This document shows positions 31,477 through 39,139 of a DNA stretch of 64,000 nt, piece by piece (the stretch's first letter is position 1; each line of letters starts with the position of its first letter). Position numbers and translations under genes: made by a program. Origin of the DNA: Hymenobacter glacieicola (lineage in GTDB: Bacteria > Bacteroidota > Bacteroidia > Cytophagales > Hymenobacteraceae); NCBI RefSeq assembly GCF_014640315.1, contig NZ_BMGS01000006.1, positions 1 to 64,000 on the forward strand. The letters run 5' to 3'. The notes under the pieces were generated by a model. It was not told the origin of the DNA and made no database searches. It was given only the letters and a program-made list of their open reading frames with translations.

Positions 31477-32826
31477 ATGACAAAGCAAGAAAGTGCCCAG
31501 GTACTAACTGGTTGGCAAACAAGCATCACGGAGGTTGCTAGCGGAGTCTATAAAGTCGAGCTGACGGATAAAGATGGGCGCAGTGTAAGCCGGGTGGGGC
31601 CTGACGTAGAGGCTATGCGGAAGCAGAACGTAGCCGATGCAAAAAAGATAGAAGGCCCCGCCCCGCCGCCAGAAACGTCACTAGCAGCGCTGCCCCTCAG
31701 CGGCCTGCGGGTGCTGGAGCTGGCCTCGGTGCTGGCCGGGCCGCAGGTAGGGCAATTCCTGGCCGAGCTGGGAGCCGAGGTGCTCAAGGTTGAAGCCCCG
31801 GCCGGCGACGTCACCCGCACCTGGCGCACGCCCTTCGAGACGGCGGCCACCCCCGTATCGGCGTACTTTTCCTGCGCCAACTGGGGCAAGCAAAGCCGGG
31901 TGCTGGACCTGACTACCCCCGCCGGCCGCGCCGAAGTGCACCGTTTGGCTGCCACCACTGACATCGTGCTGGCCAGCTACAAGCCCGGCGACGCCGAGAA
32001 GCTGGGCGTAGACTACCACACCCTTTCAACGCTGAACCCGCGCCTGCTCTACGGCCACATCACGGGCTACGGCCCCACGGCCCGCCGCGCCGGCTACGAT
32101 GCGGTGCTGCAGGCTGAAACCGGGTTTATGCACCTGAACGCCGCCGGCCCGGGTCAGGAGCCCCAGAAAATGCCCGTCGCCCTGGTGGATTTGCTCACGG
32201 CCCACCAGCTCAAGGAAGGCCTGCTCACGGCCCTCTACCAGCGGCAGCGAACGGGCCAGGGCGCGCTGGTACAAGTTTCCCTCTGGGATAGTGCCCTGGC
32301 TTCTTTGGCCAACCAAGCCACGGCGGCCCTGGTCACGGGCCACGACCCCGCGCCGCTGGGCTCCGGCCACCCCAGCATCGTGCCCTACGGTACCGTGTAC
32401 CAGGCCGCCGACGGAGTGCGCCTGCTACTGGCCGTGGGCACCGACCAGCAGTTTCAGCACCTGTGCGCCGTGCTTTCCCATCCGGAATGGGCCCAAGAAG
32501 CTAGATTTCAAACCAATGCGGCGCGGGTAGCGCACCGGGCGGAGTTGGAAAAGTTGCTGCGCCAGCGCCTGGCAGAAGTACCCGGCGCGGAACTACTGGC
32601 CGAGTTGGAGAAGCGAGTAGTGCCGGCCGGAGCCGTTCGGACGGTGGGGGAGGCCCTGGCGCAAACCGCCGCCCAGCCCATGCTGCTGCCCCCAACCCCG
32701 GCGTTTGCGCACGCCGGCCTGCGCACGGTAGCTTTCCGCAGCAACACCTGGCCCGTGGCCGAGCGCCTACCCCCGCCGCCGGCGCTAAACAACGCGGCTT
32801 CGGAAACAGAACAGTACGATGCGTAG
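31477..32826 (+). CDS. CaiB/BaiF (class III) CoA-transferase with N-terminal extension
   Basis: 449 residues. From about residue 73 (PLSGLRVLELASVLAGPQVG) it is a class III CoA-transferase: LAELGAEVLKVEAP, then LVDLLTAHQLKEG near 230 with the conserved catalytic Asp of the family. Such enzymes move CoA between organic acids. The first 65 residues are foreign to the family: TGWQTSITEVASGVYKVELT and a following helix look like a small stand-alone Bacteroidetes domain joined in frame, and this stretch is less GC-rich than the rest. No alternative start with a good fit is seen near residue 70. Confidence 0.85.
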   Translation: MTKQESAQVLTGWQTSITEVASGVYKVELTDKDGRSVSRVGPDVEAMRKQNVADAKKIEGPAPPPETSLAALPLSGLRVLELASVLAGPQVGQFLAELGAEVLKVEAPAGDVTRTWRTPFETAATPVSAYFSCANWGKQSRVLDLTTPAGRAEVHRLAATTDIVLASYKPGDAEKLGVDYHTLSTLNPRLLYGHITGYGPTARRAGYDAVLQAETGFMHLNAAGPGQEPQKMPVALVDLLTAHQLKEGLLTALYQRQRTGQGALVQVSLWDSALASLANQATAALVTGHDPAPLGSGHPSIVPYGTVYQAADGVRLLLAVGTDQQFQHLCAVLSHPEWAQEARFQTNAARVAHRAELEKLLRQRLAEVPGAELLAELEKRVVPAGAVRTVGEALAQTAAQPMLLPPTPAFAHAGLRTVAFRSNTWPVAERLPPPPALNNAASETEQYDA

Positions 32827-33049
32827 CGCCTTGGGCTGAGAAAAATTCTCAGGCACCGAAATACGCCAAAATGCAAGCGTATTGGGAGAGTGTAAGCCGA
32901 AACCAGCACTGCCCGCAAGGAGGAACCAGGGCGTTACCAGAACTATAGCGAGTTGGTTTTGCGTAGATAGAACCTGACCTGGTGGCGTACAGCGCGCAGC
33001 CTTTTCATTACGGGCGTGTCTGGTTTAGCCCTTTTTGACTTGCTTTTTC

Positions 33050-33877
33050 ATGGAAGAAACGCCCCATACTACGCCCATTTTCGCTACGCCACCCCAAACC
33101 GACGACGGTACGCCCGGTGCCCCCACGGCTGCTTCTAGCGGCGCGCCCAACACCGATGGCAACGCCCCCAACGCGCCCGGTGAGCCCGCACCAACGCCCG
33201 CCGACCGCCTCGACCAGATCTTTGATGGCCTGAAGCAAAAGTCGTCGGCCAAGCAGGCTATCTACCGCAACACCTTGGCTACCTTTGATTTGCTGCGCAA
33301 GGTGTCCCAGGAGCTGGTGGTGGAACTGAGCCGCAAAATTACCCCCGTCGACTCCACGGTCATTATTGAGTACCGGCCCGTCAACGACATGGAGTTTCAC
33401 ATCCGCTTCTCCGGCGACCTGCTCGTGTTTGTGCTGCACTCCAACATCGTGACCTTCCCCGAAGACTACGGCCCGATGGCCACCCAATACGTGCAGGATG
33501 ATTTCCGCCGCCGGTTTTTCGGGCACATCATGGCCTATAACTTCATGGCCGACAGCATCAAGTACCAGCGCATGAATGACCCCGGCTACCTGGTTGGCCG
33601 CCTGCTCATTAACATCGACCAGCACTACTTCCTGGAAGGCGTGCAGCAGCTAGAACTGCCCGACAACGACATGTCGGATAACCTGGTTACGGAAGACGCG
33701 CTAAAGCTCTTCGTGGAAAGCGCCATGATTGCCGCCGTCAACAACGACCTGATTGCGCCCCCACTCGACGATATTCAGAAAATCAGCGTGAAACAGAAGC
33801 TGGAAAACCAACAGGTCAGCCGCGGCAGCAAAGTAGGCTTCAGCTTCTCCAATGAGCAAAAGCACATCAGCTACTAA
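33050..33877 (+). CDS. Conserved hypothetical protein
   Basis: 275 residues, no recognisable family. The first 55 residues are Pro/Thr/Ala-rich and probably disordered. The rest is a compact alpha/beta domain with DRLDQIFDGLKQKSSAKQ, IEYRPVNDMEFHIRFSGDLLVF and LVGRLLINIDQHYFLEG. It has no signal peptide or membrane segment, so it is cytoplasmic. ATG 33050 is preferred over a start at 33035. It ends before a short GTGA repeat and a strong terminator, and is convergent with trpS. Confidence 0.7.
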   Translation: MEETPHTTPIFATPPQTDDGTPGAPTAASSGAPNTDGNAPNAPGEPAPTPADRLDQIFDGLKQKSSAKQAIYRNTLATFDLLRKVSQELVVELSRKITPVDSTVIIEYRPVNDMEFHIRFSGDLLVFVLHSNIVTFPEDYGPMATQYVQDDFRRRFFGHIMAYNFMADSIKYQRMNDPGYLVGRLLINIDQHYFLEGVQQLELPDNDMSDNLVTEDALKLFVESAMIAAVNNDLIAPPLDDIQKISVKQKLENQQVSRGSKVGFSFSNEQKHISY

Positions 33878-33880
33878 CTC

Positions 33881-33910
33881 AGTGAGGTAGTGACTGAGTG
33901 ATTCGGTGAG
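33881..33910 (+). repeat. Short GTGA-rich degenerate repeat
   Basis: Loose GTGA-type units (AGTGAGGTAGTGACTGAGTG) directly after a stop codon, like those at 23103 and 47017. Confidence 0.35.
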
Positions 33911-33974
33911 GAATCATGGCAGATGACGGCGCGACGCCTTGTGCCCTAATCAACGTGCTACCCGCCAAGACGTT

Positions 33975-34010
33975 ACAAGCCCTTACTTCGCACTGGAAGT
34001 AAGGGCTTGT
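33975..34010. terminator. Bidirectional terminator
   Basis: A perfect 15-bp stem (33975-33989 with 33996-34010), 6-nt loop, then TTGTTT. It lies between the convergent gene at 33050 and trpS. Confidence 0.8.
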
Positions 34011-34085
34011 TTGTTTCGTAAACTGGTCTTGTTGAGAGTGGAAAGAAGCCTTCGGCTGGCATTAACCACCCATTGTGTCACCGAA

Positions 34086-35063
34086 TTACCGCCGGGAATA
34101 GCCTACCCGTTCGCGGACTTTGTTGAGCACTTCCGAGCCGTAGGCCTGGGCTTTTTGGGCGCCTTCGGCCAGCTTGCGGTCTACCTCGGGCAAGTTGTTG
34201 CTATAGAAGTTGAACTGCTCCCGCTCGGCGGCGAAACGCTGCACAATCAACTCGTAGAGGGCCGCTTTGGCGTGGCCGTAGCCGTAGCCACCGGCCTCGT
34301 AGCGCTGGCGCAGGTCGGCGGTTTCCTCGGCCGTGGCCAGCAGAGAATACAGTTTGAAGGTCGTATCCGTGTCGGGGTTCTTAGGCTCTTCGAGCGGGGT
34401 GCTGTCCGAAACGATGCTGCGGATGGTTTTGAGCAGGCTTTTGTCGTCGGCGAAAATGTCGATGATGTTGCCGTAGCTCTTGCTCATCTTCTGCCCATCC
34501 AAGCCGGGAATTGTCATCAGCTCGGCATCCACGCGGGCCTGGGGCAGCACAAAGGTTTCGCCGTAGCGGGTGTTGAACGCCGCGGCAATGTCGCGCGTGA
34601 TTTCCAGGTGCTGAATCTGGTCTTTGCCCACGGGCACTACCTCCGCGTCGTAAAGCAGAATATCGGCGGCCATGAGCACGGGGTAGGTAAACAGGCCTGC
34701 ATTCACGTTCGAGAGCCGGTCGCTTTTGTCCTTGAAGGAGTGGGCGTTGGCCAGCATGGGGTAGGGCGTGAAGCACGACAGATACCAGGTCAGCTCCGTT
34801 ACCTGCGGCACGTCGGACTGGCGGTAGAACAGGTTTTTCTCCGTGTCGAAGCCACAGGCCAGCCAGGCGGCGGCTACGGCGTAGGTGTTCTGGCGCAGCA
34901 GCTCGGCGTCCCGCACCGTGGTGAGTGAGTGCAGGTCGGCAATAAAGTACAGCGACTCATTGGCAGCGTTTTTGGAAAGCTCAATGGCCGGAAGGATGGC
35001 GCCGAGCAGGTTGCCCAGGTGCGGGCGGCCCGTGCTCTGGATGCCGGTAAGGATGCGGGACAT
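34086..35063 (-). CDS. trpS: Tryptophanyl-tRNA synthetase
   Basis: 325 residues, class Ic synthetase. RILTGIQSTGRPHLGNLLGA at 3-22 includes the HIGH-like PHLGN, GKDQIQHLEITRDIA near 145 shapes the active site, and GQKMSKSYGN near 192-201 is the KMSKS loop. Length matches bacterial TrpS. It is the last gene of a minus-strand run yhhQ - secreted protein - trpS with 19-35 bp spacing, so the three are probably cotranscribed. Confidence 0.96.
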   Translation of the reverse strand: MSRILTGIQSTGRPHLGNLLGAILPAIELSKNAANESLYFIADLHSLTTVRDAELLRQNTYAVAAAWLACGFDTEKNLFYRQSDVPQVTELTWYLSCFTPYPMLANAHSFKDKSDRLSNVNAGLFTYPVLMAADILLYDAEVVPVGKDQIQHLEITRDIAAAFNTRYGETFVLPQARVDAELMTIPGLDGQKMSKSYGNIIDIFADDKSLLKTIRSIVSDSTPLEEPKNPDTDTTFKLYSLLATAEETADLRQRYEAGGYGYGHAKAALYELIVQRFAAEREQFNFYSNNLPEVDRKLAEGAQKAQAYGSEVLNKVRERVGYSRR

Positions 35064-35082
35064 AATAGGTGCGGTTACCGAT

Positions 35083-35736
35083 TTATTTGATGTTGTGGGC
35101 CTTTTCCATGGGGTAATTCAGGAAAGGCTCGTGGTTGTTGAAGGCGTGAATAAACGTCTCCAGATTGTAGATGGTGACTTTCTTAGCCTCTACTACTTTT
35201 ACCAGATCCGGTCGGCTACCGACAAAAGACGATACCGCCTCCCGAAATTTTTTGCCTGCTCCGTCTAGCATGTTGTACGGAATGTCACTCGTTCCTGTCT
35301 CTCCGGCGCGTTGCAACAGATAGATGGAGGGACGTCTGGACGGTCCCAGGCCTGGAGCCCCACCAAAGCCGGGCGTACCACCATTAAACTCATACTCGTA
35401 CCGCATTAACGATACAGCCCCGCTGTCCAGCAGTTGCACAAACTCGTGGTCGGCTATTCGCTCTGCAAGCGTCGTTTTAATGGTAAACCCGCTGGCTTTC
35501 ACATACCGGGAGTTGCCGATACGGTAAGAGCGAACCTCCGCCCACGGATAGGCCAGTATTCTGCCAGCTTCTGCTTTTACCCGCAGGTTTTTGTTACCTA
35601 CTTTGAGGAAGCCGACGTGCCGGACGTGAGCATTATTCTCCAAAATGTAGGAGCCTGGTTCAAAGTCGAATTGCGCTTGTGCACTTGTTGAAGTAGAAAT
35701 AAGTAGGGCAGCAAACAGAAAGTACTGAAAACGCAT
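35083..35736 (-). CDS. Secreted hypothetical protein
   Basis: 217 residues. A signal peptide (MRFQYFLFAALLISTSTSAQAQ) is followed by FDFEPGSYILENNAHVRHVG, a common opening of Bacteroidetes periplasmic proteins whose genes are often annotated only as hypothetical. The middle is beta-rich; FNGGTPGFGGAPGLGPSRR is a Gly-rich loop. It is noticeably less GC-rich than trpS and yhhQ on either side, which hints at a separate origin or relaxed selection. ATG 35736 begins the signal peptide; the frame is open to 35757. Confidence 0.75.
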   Translation of the reverse strand: MRFQYFLFAALLISTSTSAQAQFDFEPGSYILENNAHVRHVGFLKVGNKNLRVKAEAGRILAYPWAEVRSYRIGNSRYVKASGFTIKTTLAERIADHEFVQLLDSGAVSLMRYEYEFNGGTPGFGGAPGLGPSRRPSIYLLQRAGETGTSDIPYNMLDGAGKKFREAVSSFVGSRPDLVKVVEAKKVTIYNLETFIHAFNNHEPFLNYPMEKAHNIK

Positions 35737-35771
35737 GGAGAATAAGTCTGTAATCACAAAAGCCGGCTCAG

Positions 35772-36521
35772 CTACACACTCACATCAGCGGCGGCTTCCT
35801 GCTGCAGCTCCAGCGTTTCGTCCTGGCCCAAATATTGGTCGATGAGGTAGTGGGCCAGGTATAGAAGAGGCGTGAGCAGAATGGCCGCCGCAAATTTATA
35901 CCAGTAGTTGGTGTTAGCCACGCTCAGTACCTGGTCAAAGGTCCAGTTGCCGAACACGTAGAAGGCCACGAACAAGACCACGAAGGAATCGACGAGCTGG
36001 GAAATGAGCGTGGAGCCCGTAGCGCGCAGCCACACGTAACGTCCGCCCGCTACCCGACGAAACCACTGGAACACCGAAGCATCCAGCACCTGCCCAATAA
36101 TAAAGGCCGTGATGGAGCCAATGATAATGCCCAACCCCTGCCGGAAAATGCTCTGGTAGGCAAACTCAATGTTGAAGGGCCGCCCCTGGGCATCCTGGCT
36201 ATTGACATCGAGCCAGAACTGGGCCGGGGGCAGCTTGGTAGTGGCCAGAATCACGAGGAAGGCGTACAGGATCAGCCCTACCGTGAGGAAGCTCACGCGC
36301 AGTACTCCTTCGCGCCCGAAGTACTCGTTGATAATATCAGTAGTGATAAACACCACGGGCCAGATGATAACGCCGGCCGTCAGGTTGCCGGGCAGGCCCA
36401 GCAGCGCATCCACCGAGAAGATTTTCACGCCAATAATTTCGGCCAGCAGGGCATTCACAATGAAAATGCCGCTGAGCACTAAGTAAAGCTGCTGCTTTTT
36501 CTGCGTAAAGGAGGAGGCCAT
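35772..36521 (-). CDS. Queuosine precursor transporter (YhhQ/VUT family)
   Basis: 249 residues with six membrane helices. IIWPVVFITTDIINEYFGRE near 50-69, with the acidic D-x-x-N-E-x-F-G pattern, and the later QLVDSFVVLFVAFYVFG are typical of YhhQ/VUT proteins (PF02592), importers of preQ0/preQ1 for queuosine in tRNA. The pairing with trpS is a loose tRNA-related link. A preQ1 riboswitch was looked for upstream and not seen. The N terminus is short and basic (MASSFTQKKQQ), as expected for this family. Confidence 0.88.
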   Translation of the reverse strand: MASSFTQKKQQLYLVLSGIFIVNALLAEIIGVKIFSVDALLGLPGNLTAGVIIWPVVFITTDIINEYFGREGVLRVSFLTVGLILYAFLVILATTKLPPAQFWLDVNSQDAQGRPFNIEFAYQSIFRQGLGIIIGSITAFIIGQVLDASVFQWFRRVAGGRYVWLRATGSTLISQLVDSFVVLFVAFYVFGNWTFDQVLSVANTNYWYKFAAAILLTPLLYLAHYLIDQYLGQDETLELQQEAAADVSV

Positions 36522-36602
36522 AGAACGAGGGGAGAGGTGCGGTAGCGGCTAACAAAGCTCACTACGGGTCAGGAAATGAAGCCAGCTTATCCGGTGCCCC
36601 GC

Positions 36603-37520
36603 TTACTCAGTTATGCTCACCGATAGGCCTTCCACGGCCAACTCCGTCCACTCAAACATGGTTTTGGCTTCGGCCAGCAGGGGCTCCAGGTCGCGGTAGC
36701 GGCTGGAAAAGTGGCCGATGAGCAGGCGGTGCACCTCGGCGCGGCGGGCCAGCAACCCGGCCTGGCGGGCCGTGGAATGGTGGGTTACCAGCGCCCGGTC
36801 CCGCAACTCATCCAGGAAGGTAGCTTCGTGATAGAGCAAGTCCACGTCCCGTACCAGGTCGGCCAGGCTCTCGGTGTACAGTGTATCGGAGCAGAAGGCG
36901 TAGCTGCGGGCCCGCTTGGGCGCAATGGTTACGTGCCCGTTGGGCACCAGCAGCTGGCCCTGTTCATCATGCACGTCCTCGCCCAGGGTTAGGGCATGGA
37001 GCTGGGCGGGGGTAAGGCCGGGCGGCAGCAACTCGGGTAGCAAGCGGCGGCGCTTGGGCTTTTCCCGGAACAGGTAGCCGCAGCACGGAATACGGTGGCG
37101 CATGGGCAGCGTATGCACCGTCACGTTCTTGTCCTCGAAGATGACCTGGTGCTGGGTGGTATCAACGGGGGTGAACTCCAACTCGAAGCTCAGGTGGGTG
37201 TAGGAGTGCCGGAACTGCGCGGTCAGCACCTCATCCAGGCCGGGCGGGCCAAACAGGCGTAGCGGCTCCGTGCGCCCATTCAGGTGCATGGTACCCAGCA
37301 ACCCGAAAAGCCCGAAGAAATGGTCGCCGTGGAGGTGGCTGATGAAAATGGTGTGAATGCGCTGATGGCGGATTTTGTGTTCCATCAGGCGGTGCTGGGT
37401 GCCTTCGCCACAGTCAATAAGGTACTGGCCATTACCCACCGTCAGGACCTGCGCCGTGTGGTGGCGGTCCAGGAACGGCGTAGCCGAGGCACTACCCAGA
37501 ATTTTCAGCTCGAACTCCAA
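36603..37520 (-). CDS. rnz: Ribonuclease Z
   Basis: 305 residues, metallo-beta-lactamase fold. FISHLHGDHFFGLFGLLGTMH near 59-79 holds the H-x-H-x-D-H zinc motif, LYHEATF near 231 and HHSTARQAG near 248 supply further ligands. RNase Z cuts the 3' trailer from tRNA precursors lacking CCA. The length and the N-terminal FELKILGSASATPFLDRHHT match bacterial/archaeal short RNase Z. Confidence 0.93.
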   Translation of the reverse strand: MEFELKILGSASATPFLDRHHTAQVLTVGNGQYLIDCGEGTQHRLMEHKIRHQRIHTIFISHLHGDHFFGLFGLLGTMHLNGRTEPLRLFGPPGLDEVLTAQFRHSYTHLSFELEFTPVDTTQHQVIFEDKNVTVHTLPMRHRIPCCGYLFREKPKRRRLLPELLPPGLTPAQLHALTLGEDVHDEQGQLLVPNGHVTIAPKRARSYAFCSDTLYTESLADLVRDVDLLYHEATFLDELRDRALVTHHSTARQAGLLARRAEVHRLLIGHFSSRYRDLEPLLAEAKTMFEWTELAVEGLSVSITE

Positions 37521-37589
37521 AATCCGCTAGGGGCTAGCCGCTGGGGGCAGTCAGCTTGATTGGTGAGAAGACAAACACAACGGCGGCCG

Positions 37590-37652
37590 AAAAAGAAAAA
37601 GCTGTTGACCAGTAGCCGTCAGTGTAAAACTAACAGCCAATAGTCAACAGCT
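37590..37652 (-). terminator. Terminator of the STAS gene
   Basis: AGCTGTTGAC (37600-37609) pairs with GTCAACAGCT (37643-37652) around a 33-nt loop; the minus strand continues TTTTTCTTTTT. Confidence 0.7.
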
Positions 37653-37669
37653 AACAACCTACAAAAAAA

Positions 37670-38044
37670 CTATTCTTTGCTAGTCAGGTCCCGCTCAATA
37701 GCGTGCAGGAAAATCCGGTCGATGCCTTCCTCCACCGTGGGCAGGATATGCAATACCGACTCCAGCTTGGAAATCGTAATAAGCTTCATCACGTGGTCCT
37801 GCAAACCCGTTAACACAAGTAAACCACCGGTAGAGTTGCAGAGGCGGTTGGCAATCAGAATGGAGCTAAGCCCTGAAGAGTCAGTGTACTTTACGTTGCT
37901 TAGGTCCAGAATCAGGTTGTTGATGCCCTCGGCATTCAGCTTCACGAATTCCGATTTCAGATCAGGCGCAACGGTAGTGTCGAGCTTTTTCTCGTCAATC
38001 GTGATAATCGTGTAGGTCTCCTTTTTATCTATTGAGTACTTCAT
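37670..38044 (-). CDS. STAS-domain anti-sigma factor antagonist-like protein
   Basis: 124 residues, a single STAS domain like SpoIIAA/RsbV. LDLSNVKYTDSSGLSSILIA near 45-64 contains the Ser that partner kinases phosphorylate (DSSGL). Such proteins release sigma factors from anti-sigma kinases, or serve other partner-switching systems. No kinase or phosphatase partner is encoded nearby, so the partner is elsewhere. It lies behind rnz on the same strand but has its own terminator, and a TACCTTCG box (minus strand, 38083-38076) close to its start. Confidence 0.85.
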   Translation of the reverse strand: MKYSIDKKETYTIITIDEKKLDTTVAPDLKSEFVKLNAEGINNLILDLSNVKYTDSSGLSSILIANRLCNSTGGLLVLTGLQDHVMKLITISKLESVLHILPTVEEGIDRIFLHAIERDLTSKE

Positions 38045-38145
38045 ACCGCAGGTCGTTCGGTGGTTATGGGAGTTGCGAAGGTAACAAAAAAACTATTTGG
38101 GCGTGAGCCAACGGTGAAGGACTTAAAAAGTGCAGTAGAGCTGCA

Positions 38146-39015
38146 CTATGGCCTCTTTTGTTTGCTCACTCCGAACGTCAGGGTACTCCAGGTACTCTGC
38201 CAGTCAGCGGATTGGGTGGCGGGCGCGGGCACCATGCGCACAGCGCCGACAAGGTACTCACCTGCCCCCGATAAACGAAACAGCACCCGGCCGTTTTGGT
38301 TACTGCGAAGCGTACTTATTACCCTGGGTAAGGAGGTAGGGCCCCGGTACCAGAGCCGTAGCATCTGCCCCGCCACTGGCCGGCCCTCGGCCAGTACGCG
38401 CACCGTAAGCCCGGCGCCACTGGCCAAGGCGGGCGGGTTTTGCTCAGGTATCAGCTCCAGAGGCTGGCCCACCACGCGCGCCCACGTGCGGGCCGTATCG
38501 GGGGCAGCGGCGGGCCCCACCTGAATCAGGGTTTTGGCGCAGCGCCGGTAGGCCTCGCGGCCGGGCTGCCCGGTTTGGCCCCGTAGCTGGCGCTGAGCCA
38601 GGGCATAGTCGAGGCCTTCGGTTTGCAGGTAGGCGGTGAACTGCGCGGCGGGAAGCGTGGTAAAAGCGTTGTTGGTAACCAAGGCAACCAAGTGCGTACC
38701 AGACTGCCTCAGGGTAAGGGTGGTAGCCAGCGTATCGGGGGGTGTGGCCGGGGGTAGCAAATTGGCAGCCTCGGCGCCGGGGGCATAGTGCAGCAGCTGG
38801 GTTACCCGGTTGCTGCGGCCGGCCCAGGCTTGCCCCCGAAAATCAGGGCCGGTCAAGCGCCGCACGTGCACCGTTGCGCCCGGCAGTACAAAAAACTGCG
38901 CCGGCTCCAGCCAAAACTCATTAGCCAAGGCGGTGCCGGCAATCAGCACCGCCGCTACCCCGGCCAGGCAACTACTAGATACGGCAGGGGTAGGCGTCAG
39001 ATTAGGCGGAAGCAA
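38146..39015 (-). CDS. DUF4198-like periplasmic protein
   Basis: 289 residues. A signal or anchor (AGVAAVLIAGTALA) precedes EFWLEPAQFFVLPGATVHVR, the typical opening of DUF4198 (NikM-like) proteins, then a beta-sandwich domain near 200-260 with GLTVRVLAEGRPVAGQMLRL, resembling a carrier-type Ig fold. Some DUF4198 members belong to nickel/cobalt uptake, but no such transporter is here. It follows glycogen synthase with a hairpin in between. Confidence 0.7.
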   Translation of the reverse strand: MLPPNLTPTPAVSSSCLAGVAAVLIAGTALANEFWLEPAQFFVLPGATVHVRRLTGPDFRGQAWAGRSNRVTQLLHYAPGAEAANLLPPATPPDTLATTLTLRQSGTHLVALVTNNAFTTLPAAQFTAYLQTEGLDYALAQRQLRGQTGQPGREAYRRCAKTLIQVGPAAAPDTARTWARVVGQPLELIPEQNPPALASGAGLTVRVLAEGRPVAGQMLRLWYRGPTSLPRVISTLRSNQNGRVLFRLSGAGEYLVGAVRMVPAPATQSADWQSTWSTLTFGVSKQKRP

Positions 39016-39079
39016 AAACGCGTGTTTTATACCGTGATCAACAACTGGCCTATACCGGCGGCCAGGGGCCAGTAAACAA

Positions 39080-39114
39080 GCAGCCAGCTACCACCAATAC
39101 GGGAAGCTGGCTGC
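39080..39114 (-). terminator. Terminator behind glycogen synthase
   Basis: GCAGCCAGCT (39080-39089) pairs with AGCTGGCTGC (39105-39114); the minus strand continues TTGTTTAC. It lies 26 bases past the glycogen synthase stop. Confidence 0.6.
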
Positions 39115-39139
39115 CTGCTGAGGTCGGAATGCGGGCCGG

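Noticed and set aside
36522..36602. preQ1 riboswitch before the YhhQ-type gene
   Set aside because: The 80-bp gap shows neither the preQ1-I stem with A-rich tail nor a pseudoknot pattern.
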